From the NCBI GenBank assembly GCA_910579675.1, contig CAJTUF010000007.1, positions 54,984 to 118,983 of the forward strand: a DNA stretch of 64,000 bases, read 5' to 3'. The notes under the pieces are model-generated. The model was given only the letters and a program-made list of their open reading frames with translations. It ran no database searches and was not told the origin of the DNA. How positions within the stretch are numbered: position 1 is the first letter of the stretch; each line of letters starts with the position of its first letter. The position numbers and the translations under genes are program-made. Shown piece after piece: positions 53,389-60,445 of the stretch. This DNA comes from an uncultured Muribaculaceae bacterium. Lineage in GTDB: Bacteria > Bacteroidota > Bacteroidia > Bacteroidales > Muribaculaceae.

Positions 53389-54183
53389 TCAGGATGCCGA
53401 TTCGACCCCGAGCCCGAAGAGAGCGAAATCGTATAGCACAGGATCGTCGGGACGGAAAGAGGCGAGGGCAGAGGTGATTATTTCGGCCGAACGGCGGTCG
53501 TCGCTCGCACGGGTGAGTAGTCCGAGCGCACGCGAGGTACGCGCCACATGGACATCGAGTGGGATGACGAGTTGCGACGGGCTCATGACGGTAGAATCCC
53601 ATACACCCATGTCGACAATACCGTCTTGCCTCACGAGCCAGCGCAGGGCCATGTTGAGGCGCTTGAGAGGGGTGGTGGATAGGTTGACAGGGAGGCATCG
53701 CGAGTCGGTGAGACCTCCGTTGGCTTCGGCCAAAGCATTGCCGAGCCGGGCTGCGAGTTCAAATGATGGGTATGGAGCCTTGGCTATACCGGCCGCCCGG
53801 GCAAAGTCGGCCAGACTGCCATGACGTCGGTATATGGCCGCGAGTCCGCGCAGGTAGTAGCGCAGGTTGGCCGAGAAAAAGGTGCGGTGGATGTTGAAGT
53901 CGGGCAGATTCTCATAGGCCCCCGACTTGACAAATTCATAAGGCCGGTCGGACATCACATCGGAAAACAGCCGGGTGCAGTCGCGGCATATCATATCGCG
54001 TCGCCCCCAAGCGAGCGTGGCGGCGAGGAGCGAAGCTATCTCAATGTCGGGCAGCGATGAGTAGCGGCGCGGAAATTGCACAGGATCGGCTGCTATGAAG
54101 TCGGGGGTGTTGATGCGCTCGGCGTGGTGGTCAAGGAGCTGCCGGAGCTCGTCGCGGTCGAGGGGTGTGGATGGAAGTGCCAT
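53389..54183 (-). CDS. TIGR02757-family protein
   Basis: A 264-residue protein of the TIGR02757 type found in Bacteroidetes (DPVQFPRRYSSLPDIEIASLLAATLAWGRRDMI, FFSANLRYYLRGLAAIYRRHGSL, LNMALRWLVRQDGIVDMGVWDS, DVHVARTSRALGLLTR). The Q/D-P-x-x-F-P-R-x-Y and WG-R segments are characteristic. It resembles a helix-hairpin-helix DNA glycosylase-like fold but the function is not established. The ATG at 54183 is chosen. No operon partner is evident. Confidence 0.8.
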   Translation of the reverse strand: MALPSTPLDRDELRQLLDHHAERINTPDFIAADPVQFPRRYSSLPDIEIASLLAATLAWGRRDMICRDCTRLFSDVMSDRPYEFVKSGAYENLPDFNIHRTFFSANLRYYLRGLAAIYRRHGSLADFARAAGIAKAPYPSFELAARLGNALAEANGGLTDSRCLPVNLSTTPLKRLNMALRWLVRQDGIVDMGVWDSTVMSPSQLVIPLDVHVARTSRALGLLTRASDDRRSAEIITSALASFRPDDPVLYDFALFGLGVESAS

Positions 54184-54290
54184 GAGTCGGGCTGTAGAAA
54201 ATAAAAGCAGTGCATTACCCCTCATCGGGCGACGCACTGCAAAAGCTCTTTATGCAAAATAATCAAAATAACTAATGAAGTCAAATTATG

Positions 54291-54362
54291 TAGCCCATAG
54301 GAGAGTCGAACTCCTCTTTCAAGAATGAAAATCTTGCGTCCTAACCGATAGACGAATGGGCC
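54291..54362 (-). tRNA. tRNA-Glu (TTC), copy 1
   Basis: A 72-base tRNA on the minus strand. The anticodon arm is caaga/tcttg with loop ttttcat, giving anticodon TTC. The T arm is aggag/ctcct with loop ttcgact. The 3' CCA is not encoded, as is usual in Bacteroidetes. It is identical to the copy at 54757 and lies downstream of rpsT. Confidence 0.95.
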
Positions 54363-54450
54363 AAGGAAAGGGATTAGCCTTACTTGTGGCAGGGCGGGGG
54401 ATCCCTTAAATAAATTCAATAGCTGTCCCCACAGCGGGGAGGCTCAAATA

Positions 54451-54708
54451 TCAAGCGCCGAGACGGTTGATGTGGAGGGCGAGCTTGCTCTTGAGGTTTG
54501 AAGCCTTGTTCTTGGAAATGGTGTTCTTTGAAGCGAGGCGGTCGAGCATGGCTGTAACCTTAACGTAAGCAGCCTGAGCTTCAGCCTTGTCGGTCATAGC
54601 GCGAAGCTTGCGCACAGAAGCGCGGGCAGCTTTAGCGTAGTAGCGATTGCGGAGGCGGCGGCTCTGCGTCTGACGAATTCTCTTGATGGAGGATTTATGG
54701 TTTGCCAT
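54451..54708 (-). CDS. rpsT: 30S ribosomal protein S20
   Basis: An 85-residue very basic protein: MANHKSSIKRIRQTQSRRLR, RNRYYAKAARASVRKLRAM, and the C-terminal ISKNKASNLKSKLALHINRL. It binds 16S rRNA. It lies between two identical tRNA-Glu genes, all on the minus strand (gaps of about 48 and 88 bases), and a promoter before the upstream tRNA can drive all three. Confidence 0.97.
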   Translation of the reverse strand: MANHKSSIKRIRQTQSRRLRNRYYAKAARASVRKLRAMTDKAEAQAAYVKVTAMLDRLASKNTISKNKASNLKSKLALHINRLGA

Positions 54709-54756
54709 TATGGTTTTATTGATTGAACGTCGTTGTGGGGTAAATTTGGTTTATTG

Positions 54757-54828
54757 TAGCCCATAGGAGAGTCGAACTCCTCTTTCAAGAATGAAAATCT
54801 TGCGTCCTAACCGATAGACGAATGGGCC
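54757..54828 (-). tRNA. tRNA-Glu (TTC), copy 2
   Basis: Identical in all 72 bases to the copy at 54291. It lies 48 bases upstream of rpsT and just downstream of the promoter at 54870-54900. Confidence 0.95.
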
Positions 54829-54869
54829 TTCCGGGCTTGCGGCATTGCGGTGCTATCCGAAAGCGACGG

Positions 54870-54900
54870 CAAAGGTATGAAGAATTATTGATATGACAAA
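54870..54900 (-). promoter_or_regulatory. Promoter of the tRNA-Glu/rpsT/tRNA-Glu unit
   Basis: On the minus strand: TTTG (54897-54900), 19 bases, TACCTTTG (54870-54877), a full consensus match about 40 bases before the first tRNA. Confidence 0.75.
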
Positions 54901-54941
54901 ATCTATTTCAAAAAAATAATCTTCCGAGGGGCAAAAATGCG

Positions 54942-54949
54942 TAATTTTG
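54942..54949 (+). promoter_or_regulatory. -7 element of recO, start-codon proximal
   Basis: TAATTTTG ends four bases before the recO start codon (GTG at 54954). If used, the recO transcript would be leaderless. No -33 TTTG is present at the normal spacing. Confidence 0.45.
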
Positions 54950-54953
54950 TGTC

Positions 54954-55679
54954 GTGAAACAGAAAATTAAACTGATCTTGCTGCGGATTACCCGCTATAG
55001 CGACCGCAACGACATAGCGTTAGGTCTATCGCGCGAGGCGGGCGTCGTGAGCTTTCTGATGAGTGCGCGTGCAGGGCGCGGGGCGTCGAGGCAAAGAGCC
55101 CTTCTTATGCCTATGAGCATGGTGGAGGGTGAGCTGTCGGTGGCTCCTGGCCGCTCGGTGGGCACTCTTTCCGACATAAGCCCGATAGCAGCGCTCCACG
55201 GTGTCTATGCCAACCCCATCAAAGCATCGGTGGCCATGTATATGGCCGATCTGCTGACCGCGGTGGTGAGGGAAGGGGCAGCCGATGTGGTGCTGTGGGA
55301 TTTCGCGGCAGCGAGCATCGGCGCGCTCAACGGCTTGCCTTCGGGCCGGGTGGGAAACTTTCCGCTTGTATTTACAGGCTCTTTGGCCGCGATGCTGGGT
55401 ATTGCTCCCGACAGCGCCACCTACACACGGGGGCGTATTCTTGATTTACGCGATGGTATCTATCGGGCTATGTTTCCTCTCCACTCCGACGTGGTGTCGG
55501 CGGCCGACAGTCGCCTCATAGCGTTGCTTGCCCGGATGGACTATGGGAATATGCACCGACTCAGGCTCAACAAGCAGTCGCGAGGTCTGATCCTTGATGG
55601 GATGTTGCGTTTCATAACCATGCACCACAGCCGGGTCGATACTCTAAAGTCGCTTGATGTGTTGAGGGCGCTTTTCTGA
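54954..55679 (+). CDS. recO: DNA repair protein RecO
   Basis: A 241-residue RecO: an N-terminal OB fold (KLILLRITRYSDRNDIALGLSREAGVVSFL) and a helical C-terminal part. It helps RecF/RecR load RecA on gapped DNA. The start codon is a GTG (MKQKIKLILL), as no ATG in frame precedes the OB fold. The zinc-finger cysteines found in many RecO proteins are absent, as in some Bacteroidetes forms. It has no obvious operon partner. Confidence 0.85.
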   Translation: MKQKIKLILLRITRYSDRNDIALGLSREAGVVSFLMSARAGRGASRQRALLMPMSMVEGELSVAPGRSVGTLSDISPIAALHGVYANPIKASVAMYMADLLTAVVREGAADVVLWDFAAASIGALNGLPSGRVGNFPLVFTGSLAAMLGIAPDSATYTRGRILDLRDGIYRAMFPLHSDVVSAADSRLIALLARMDYGNMHRLRLNKQSRGLILDGMLRFITMHHSRVDTLKSLDVLRALF

Positions 55680-55741
55680 CTCTCTCTCTATTATAATAGG
55701 AGAGCCGGGTGGGTGAACCTGATTGCCGACACAGATGTTTA

Positions 55742-55770
55742 AAAGGCAGGAGTTGCATGCTCCTGCCTTT
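55742..55770 (+). terminator. Hairpin after recO
   Basis: An 11-bp perfect stem aaaggcaggag/ctcctgccttt (55742-55752 with 55760-55770) lies 62 bases after the recO stop. The T run after it is short. Confidence 0.55.
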
Positions 55771-55802
55771 CCATTGCCAATAAATATTAACACTACTAAA
55801 AT

Positions 55803-56408
55803 ATGTCGGATACTATACTGCCCATCAAACTTGTGGCACCCGTAATAGAAGAAGGCCTCACTGTCAAGGAGGCAATAATGAAACGCCATACATCGAGAGA
55901 ATTTTCGTCGCAACCCCTGTCGCTCAAACTCCTGAGTGAGCTTATGTGGGCTGCTTATGGCGTAAACCGCAAGGCCACTCATGGACGCACCACACCTGCC
56001 GCATGGGGCATCTATCCTCTGGAGATTTATGCTATGACAGCCGATGGTGTGTATCTCTACGATCCGGAGGAGCATAAACTCAACCCTATTGCCAAGGGTG
56101 ATCTCCGAGGCCTTTCCGGTGAGCAGGATTTTGTGGGCGGTGCTGCGCTCGATATCGTTATTTTTGCCGACCGCGACAAGATGAAGACCGGAGATGCCGC
56201 CTCGCAGGCACTTATGGACCGCAATATAGTACGTCTGGCATCGCTCGACGCCGGTGCCGCTACAGAAAATGTATATCTCTACGCCACTTCGGCCGGACTC
56301 AATGTTGTGGAGCGTGTATATGTCGACGACGAAAAGCTGCGCAAGGGGCTTGGGCTTGCCGACAGCCGTATGTTTGTCGTGGCGCTCACCGTTGGCTATC
56401 CAGCTTAA
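55803..56408 (+). CDS. SagB-type nitroreductase-family protein
   Basis: A 201-residue FMN-dependent protein of the SagB/ThcOx-like branch of the nitroreductase fold. Motifs: KRHTSREFSSQPLSLKLLSELMWAAYGVNR at the N-terminus, TTPAAWGIYPLEIYAM, LDAGAATENVYLYATSAGLNVVERV in the middle, and a C-terminal FVVALTVGYPA. The SagB branch includes peptide azoline oxidases, but stand-alone forms in gut Bacteroidales occur without a modification cluster. No precursor peptide or cyclase gene is nearby. The substrate is not known. Confidence 0.85.
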   Translation: MSDTILPIKLVAPVIEEGLTVKEAIMKRHTSREFSSQPLSLKLLSELMWAAYGVNRKATHGRTTPAAWGIYPLEIYAMTADGVYLYDPEEHKLNPIAKGDLRGLSGEQDFVGGAALDIVIFADRDKMKTGDAASQALMDRNIVRLASLDAGAATENVYLYATSAGLNVVERVYVDDEKLRKGLGLADSRMFVVALTVGYPA

Positions 56409-56422
56409 GAGGGTCGCAGATC

Positions 56423-56800
56423 TCAGATATCGACAGTAAAGTCAATACCGCCCCAGCGGCGCTCTATGAGAGCTACGGAGCGCGCCAATGCCACCTCGTC
56501 GGCCATGTCGATGGGGTGGCATTGCGTGCCTGTTGAGCGCGCAAGCAGTGTGCCGCCGTGGCTGTCGGTGTCGGTGAAGGCCACCCGGCATCCAGCCGAG
56601 GCGAGCATCGTAGCGAGGGCAGAGGCCCGTGGCGACGACGAGGTGCTATGGCATCGGATAAGCACCCGGCTCCCTTCGAGTGCTGTTGCAGCATCGGCGC
56701 CGGGGGCGGCTGACGATACGGTGAGATGTTTGCGCCTGGGGGAGGAGAGTTTGCCGGCGCGATAATCGTCCATGCGCCGCTCGAGGTAGTTGTCGGCCAT
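56423..56800 (-). CDS. Short SDR-like hypothetical protein
   Basis: A 125-residue protein: MADNYLERRMDDYRAGKLSS, then RVLIRCHSTSSSPRASALATML and HPIDMADEVALARSVALIERRWGGIDFTVDI. The second half resembles the first strand, cofactor loop and D-x-x-D/E region of short-chain dehydrogenases, but the glycine-rich motif is not canonical and the catalytic Ser-Tyr-Lys half is absent. It may be a truncated SDR or a small Rossmann-like protein in its own right. It starts 18 bases after the YitT stop, on the same strand. Function unknown. Confidence 0.5.
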   Translation of the reverse strand: MADNYLERRMDDYRAGKLSSPRRKHLTVSSAAPGADAATALEGSRVLIRCHSTSSSPRASALATMLASAGCRVAFTDTDSHGGTLLARSTGTQCHPIDMADEVALARSVALIERRWGGIDFTVDI

Positions 56801-56818
56801 AATGGGGCGTTTAATGAA

Positions 56819-57781
56819 TCACACGGCAACGTTTGACGATGTGGGGCTCGAGGGAGCCGATTCTTCAACGGGCTTGGGGCGGCTGGGTTTGGCTTTTAGT
56901 TTGATAGTGTCGAAGCCGCGGCCATAGACTCCGTTGACATTGCCCTGAGAGATGAATGCCTCGGGGTCGATGCTCTTAACGATGCGGAATATGGTTATCG
57001 CTTCAATCTTGCGGCAGAACACGAGGAGAATCTTGACCGACTGGCGTGTGTACCATCCGGTGCCGTCGAGAACGGTGCATCCTCGCTTGGCATCGTTGTT
57101 GATAGCGGCGGCGATCTCGTCCCAATGGCTGGATATGATGGTGAACTGGACGGCCTGACGGTTGGTGTTGATCACCATGTCGCATACATACGACATGATC
57201 ACGAGCACCACGAAACCATACACCACCTTGTCGACCTGACCGAAGAGTATAAGCGATGAGGATATGATGCACATATCGACATACAGCATGGTGCGGCCGA
57301 TGGTGACATTGCTCTTTTTGGCCACCATTGCGGCTATAATATCTGTTCCACCCGACGAACCGTTGTGGACAAACACAATGCCTATGCCAAGGCCGCAACA
57401 TATAGCTCCTATTATGGCGCTCATAAATGGCTGCCCAACGATGATGGGTTCAGGGAAAAGAGGGGTGAGCACACCGATGCCGATCGAGAGGATGGTGGCA
57501 CCGAAAATGGTTCGCCACACAAAGAGCCTACCTACAGTGCGGCAGGCAAAAGCGAGCAGGATAAGATTCATGGCATAGGAGGTGACGGCAACAGGGATGC
57601 CGTAGCCTGCAAATCGCTCTGTGACGAAATATACCACAGTGCCAAAGCCGGCCATGCCGCCAATGACTATCTTTTCAGGGAAGATGAATGCAGAGAATCC
57701 GAACGCATAGAGCATGATGCCAAACACGATCATGAAATAGTCGCGAGTGGAGGTCCAGATGTTTTTGCGGGATAACTTCAT
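56819..57781 (-). CDS. YitT-family membrane protein (DUF161/DUF2179)
   Basis: A 320-residue protein with about five membrane segments in the N-terminal DUF161 part (AFGFSAFIFPEKIVIGGMAGFGTVVYF, GLGIGIVFVHNGSSGGTDIIAAMVAKK) and a soluble C-terminal DUF2179 domain (VQFTIISSHWDEIAAAI, ISQGNVNGVYGRGFD). The last 25 residues are a proline/serine-rich tail. The ATG at 57781 (MKLSRKNIWTSTRDYF) is chosen over a longer frame. Function is unknown for the family; the promoter at 57847-57877 is consensus. Confidence 0.9.
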   Translation of the reverse strand: MKLSRKNIWTSTRDYFMIVFGIMLYAFGFSAFIFPEKIVIGGMAGFGTVVYFVTERFAGYGIPVAVTSYAMNLILLAFACRTVGRLFVWRTIFGATILSIGIGVLTPLFPEPIIVGQPFMSAIIGAICCGLGIGIVFVHNGSSGGTDIIAAMVAKKSNVTIGRTMLYVDMCIISSSLILFGQVDKVVYGFVVLVIMSYVCDMVINTNRQAVQFTIISSHWDEIAAAINNDAKRGCTVLDGTGWYTRQSVKILLVFCRKIEAITIFRIVKSIDPEAFISQGNVNGVYGRGFDTIKLKAKPSRPKPVEESAPSSPTSSNVAV

Positions 57782-57846
57782 GGTTGAAAGGGATAAATAG
57801 GAGTAACGTTGGTCAGAGGTGGCGCAGGAATTGGCCAATAGCGCTA

Positions 57847-57877
57847 CAAAGGTAAGGCCGCGGCGCTTTTTTTCAAA
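57847..57877 (-). promoter_or_regulatory. Promoter of the YitT-like gene
   Basis: On the minus strand: TTTG (57874-57877), 19 bases, TACCTTTG (57847-57854). The start codon is about 66 bases downstream. Confidence 0.7.
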
Positions 57878-57940
57878 ATATTTTAGCTAATTTCGCTCTC
57901 TCAACATCAAAGATCCCCAATCATCCATCACCAAAGATTT

Positions 57941-58699
57941 ATGAAATACAACAAGATCATCATGGGCTTTCTGGCCCTCCTGCTATCGGCTCTTAGCGCT
58001 TCAGCGCAGAGTTTTGTCGACTATGGTCCCGCGCCGCGCTTCCTCGATCTGGAGGTGAAGGCGATAGCCGGACGCGCTATGATCACTGAAAATTATCTCG
58101 GCTGCTTTCCTCAGATAAGTCAGATGAACACCTCGCCGGGCTCATCGCTGGGCATAGGAGCTGCGGCAGTGTTCGGTATCCGCAATTGGCTGGGTCTCGG
58201 CACTGAGATCAATCTTATGCGCAATCATTATCGTATCGACATGGCCGTGACGGCCGACGATGGCTCGTCGATGAGCAATATATTCCTGCGCAATTCGGCC
58301 ACATATATAGAGATTCCGCTTTATCTGCAATTCCGCTTCAATATTGCGTCGAATGTAAGGTGGCGTGTGGATGCGGGTTTTTACTGGGCCTATGGCACCG
58401 GTGGTAGCCAGCGCCAGGACATCTACAGCGCGCAGGTCAATCAGTTGGGGCAGCTGGTCTCGACGGTGATCACCACCAAACCCGGTTATTTCAGCGACGA
58501 CGACACCTTTATCAATTCTCATCGCCGGAGCGACATAGGCCTTCATCTGGCCACGAGCATTCAGTTCGGCCGATTCTCAGTGGGAGGTCGCATGGGTCTT
58601 GGCTTCAAGAATATAGCCTATATTCCCGGAGGCCGTGGCATCATCACGCCTAATATTCATAATTTCAATTATGCCCTGACCTTGGGATACAGGCTCTGA
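57941..58699 (+). CDS. Outer membrane beta-barrel protein (PorT/OMP_b-brl_2-like)
   Basis: A 252-residue protein with a signal peptide (ALLLSALSASAQ, about residues 12-23) and an outer-membrane barrel of the OMP_b-brl_2 type (LEVKAIAGRAMITENYLG, SLGIGAAAVFGIRNWLGLGTEINLMRN, YIEIPLYLQFRFNI, FSVGGRMGLGFKNIAY, NYALTLGYRL at the end). The length and strand style resemble PorT-type barrel proteins, but no T9SS neighbours support that role. It stands alone, with a strong terminator after it. Confidence 0.8.
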   Translation: MKYNKIIMGFLALLLSALSASAQSFVDYGPAPRFLDLEVKAIAGRAMITENYLGCFPQISQMNTSPGSSLGIGAAAVFGIRNWLGLGTEINLMRNHYRIDMAVTADDGSSMSNIFLRNSATYIEIPLYLQFRFNIASNVRWRVDAGFYWAYGTGGSQRQDIYSAQVNQLGQLVSTVITTKPGYFSDDDTFINSHRRSDIGLHLATSIQFGRFSVGGRMGLGFKNIAYIPGGRGIITPNIHNFNYALTLGYRL

Positions 58700-58727
58700 T
58701 CATTGCCGCGGCGGTTTTACACAACGA

Positions 58728-58783
58728 AAATCGAGCCACCTTCAGCTCTCCGTTTTTCACTGGTGCTGAAGGTGGCTCGATTT
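58728..58783. terminator. Bidirectional terminator with a 19-bp perfect stem
   Basis: Stem 58728-58746 pairs perfectly with 58765-58783 (A-rich and T-rich ends on either side), between the barrel gene and the convergent trxB. Confidence 0.85.
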
Positions 58784-58803
58784 ATCAATAAGAGAGTGCG
58801 GGA

Positions 58804-59745
58804 TCAGAGAGGATTGGCCATGAGGAAGCGCTCGACATCGAGAGCTGCCCGGCATCCGGAGGCGGCGGCAGTGATGGCCTGACGGTAGACGGGATCGGCT
58901 ACGTCGCCGGCAGCAAACACGCCCGGGATGTTGGTGGCGGTAGTGGGCAGATCGGTAACGATGTAGCCCTGCTCATCGGTGGCTACGCCGGGGAAGAGCT
59001 TTGTGTTGGGCTGATGGCCTATGGCGAGGAAGAATCCGTCGATGGCAATGTCGAAGTGCTGTTCGTTTTCGGTGCCGACGTTTTCAACGAGGTGGGCGCC
59101 TTCGAGGTACTCCTCACCGAAGAGGCCGGTGGTGTTGGTGTTGAACAGGACCTTGATTTTGGGATTGTCGAGTACGCGCTGCTGCATCACCTTCGAGGCG
59201 CGCAGATGGGGTTTGCGGACGATAAGAAAAACGTCGGAAGCGAGTCCGGAGAGGTAGAGAGCCTCTTCACACGCGGTGTCGCCGCCGCCCACCACGGCCA
59301 CTCGCTTATTGCGATAGAAGAAGCCGTCGCAGGTTGCGCAGGCGCTCACGCCGAGACCCTGATACTTTTTCTCATCGGGGAGGCCAAGGTAGCGGGCCGA
59401 AGCACCGGTGGAGATGATGATTGATTCGGCAGTGATCTCAGTGCCGTCGGAAGCTACGGCCTTGAAAGGGCGCGACGAGAGGTCGACCGAGGTGATTACG
59501 CCTGTGCGGATGTCGGCGCCGAAGCGGAGAGCTTGTTTGCGGAGATCTTCCATCAGCTGGGGGCCTTGGATCCCTTCCGGATAACCGGGGAAATTTTCCA
59601 CTTCGGTGGTGGTGGTGAGCTGTCCGCCGGGCTGATGGCCTTCGTAGAGTAGAGGGGCTATGTTGGCTCTTGAGGCATAGATGGCGGCTGTGAAGCCTGC
59701 GGGTCCGGAGCCTATGATAAGACAGCGGGTATTTACTGGGGTCAT
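58804..59745 (-). CDS. trxB: Thioredoxin-disulfide reductase
   Basis: A 313-residue flavoenzyme that transfers electrons from NADPH to thioredoxin. It has the FAD-binding IIGSGPAGFTAAIYASRA, the redox-active CATCD (Cys136, Cys139), the NADPH-binding VAVVGGGDTACEEALYLSG, and the C-terminal FAAGDVADPVYRQAITAAASGC. The ATG at 59745 (MTPVNTRCLIIG) is chosen. It lies 47 bases downstream of the LolA-like gene. Confidence 0.96.
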   Translation of the reverse strand: MTPVNTRCLIIGSGPAGFTAAIYASRANIAPLLYEGHQPGGQLTTTTEVENFPGYPEGIQGPQLMEDLRKQALRFGADIRTGVITSVDLSSRPFKAVASDGTEITAESIIISTGASARYLGLPDEKKYQGLGVSACATCDGFFYRNKRVAVVGGGDTACEEALYLSGLASDVFLIVRKPHLRASKVMQQRVLDNPKIKVLFNTNTTGLFGEEYLEGAHLVENVGTENEQHFDIAIDGFFLAIGHQPNTKLFPGVATDEQGYIVTDLPTTATNIPGVFAAGDVADPVYRQAITAAASGCRAALDVERFLMANPL

Positions 59746-59792
59746 TGTATCTTGATTTTTGGTTGGGTTAATCAATGAGGTAAGGAACGCGG

Positions 59793-60410
59793 TCAGCGCA
59801 GATCCACGATTTCGGCGCCCGGAGCCTTTGCCTGAAGAAATCGGAATGCGGCATCAGGAAGGGTTCCTCCGGGCTTGACCGATGTGACGCGGAGGGTAAG
59901 ATCTTCGCCCGAGGCCATGCGTAGCTTCATTAACGAGGGATAGCCTGATGTATCGAAGGTGATCTCGGCACGGGCCACCGGCGGGTCGGGCATCGAGGGA
60001 GTGAGCACTACCGTCCGCTGCGAGGGGTTGCCCTGATAGCGTGCTTTGTAGCGCGAGCGGAGCGACGAAAGGATGGAGTAGGGATTGACCTGCGCCACTT
60101 CCTCTACCGTCGGCTCGGTGATATTAACTTCGCCCGATGCGGCTGTCCATGTCCATTGGGTCTTTCCGTCGTACCACACTTTGGCTTCAGGGGCGTCGAT
60201 GGCAAATTTGTTGCCCGAGAGGGTAAAGGTGCCATTGTAGGAGTCGGCGGGAGTCTTTCCGGTGGCTTTGAAAGAGATCACTACCGACTTGGCCTGACGC
60301 AGACGAGCGGCCGCATCATCAACAAGTTGCGATGCAGTCGGTGAGGCCGCCGAGGCTGTGATGGCAGCTATGATGGCGAGAAGAGGTATAAGGAATCGGA
60401 GTTTTTTCAT
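59793..60410 (-). CDS. LolA-like outer membrane lipoprotein carrier
   Basis: A 205-residue protein with a signal peptide (residues 1-22) and the LolA fold: AARLRQAKSVVISFKATG, GTFTLSGNKFAIDAPEAKVWYDGKTQWTW, VEEVAQVNPYSILSSLRSRYKARY, and a final DAAFRFLQAKAPGAEIVDLR. LolA carries lipoproteins across the periplasm from the LolCDE complex. The start is the ATG at 60410. It follows ftsK in the same direction after 35 bases, an arrangement seen in other bacteria (ftsK-lolA), which supports the call. Confidence 0.85.
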   Translation of the reverse strand: MKKLRFLIPLLAIIAAITASAASPTASQLVDDAAARLRQAKSVVISFKATGKTPADSYNGTFTLSGNKFAIDAPEAKVWYDGKTQWTWTAASGEVNITEPTVEEVAQVNPYSILSSLRSRYKARYQGNPSQRTVVLTPSMPDPPVARAEITFDTSGYPSLMKLRMASGEDLTLRVTSVKPGGTLPDAAFRFLQAKAPGAEIVDLR

Positions 60411-60445
60411 TCTTACAATAAAACAATCGAGGGTAGGGGAGAGGT

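Noticed and set aside
55803..56408. RiPP (thiazole/oxazole peptide) cluster suggested by the SagB-type protein
   Set aside because: No precursor peptide, cyclodehydratase or transporter lies nearby, so a stand-alone nitroreductase is the safer reading.
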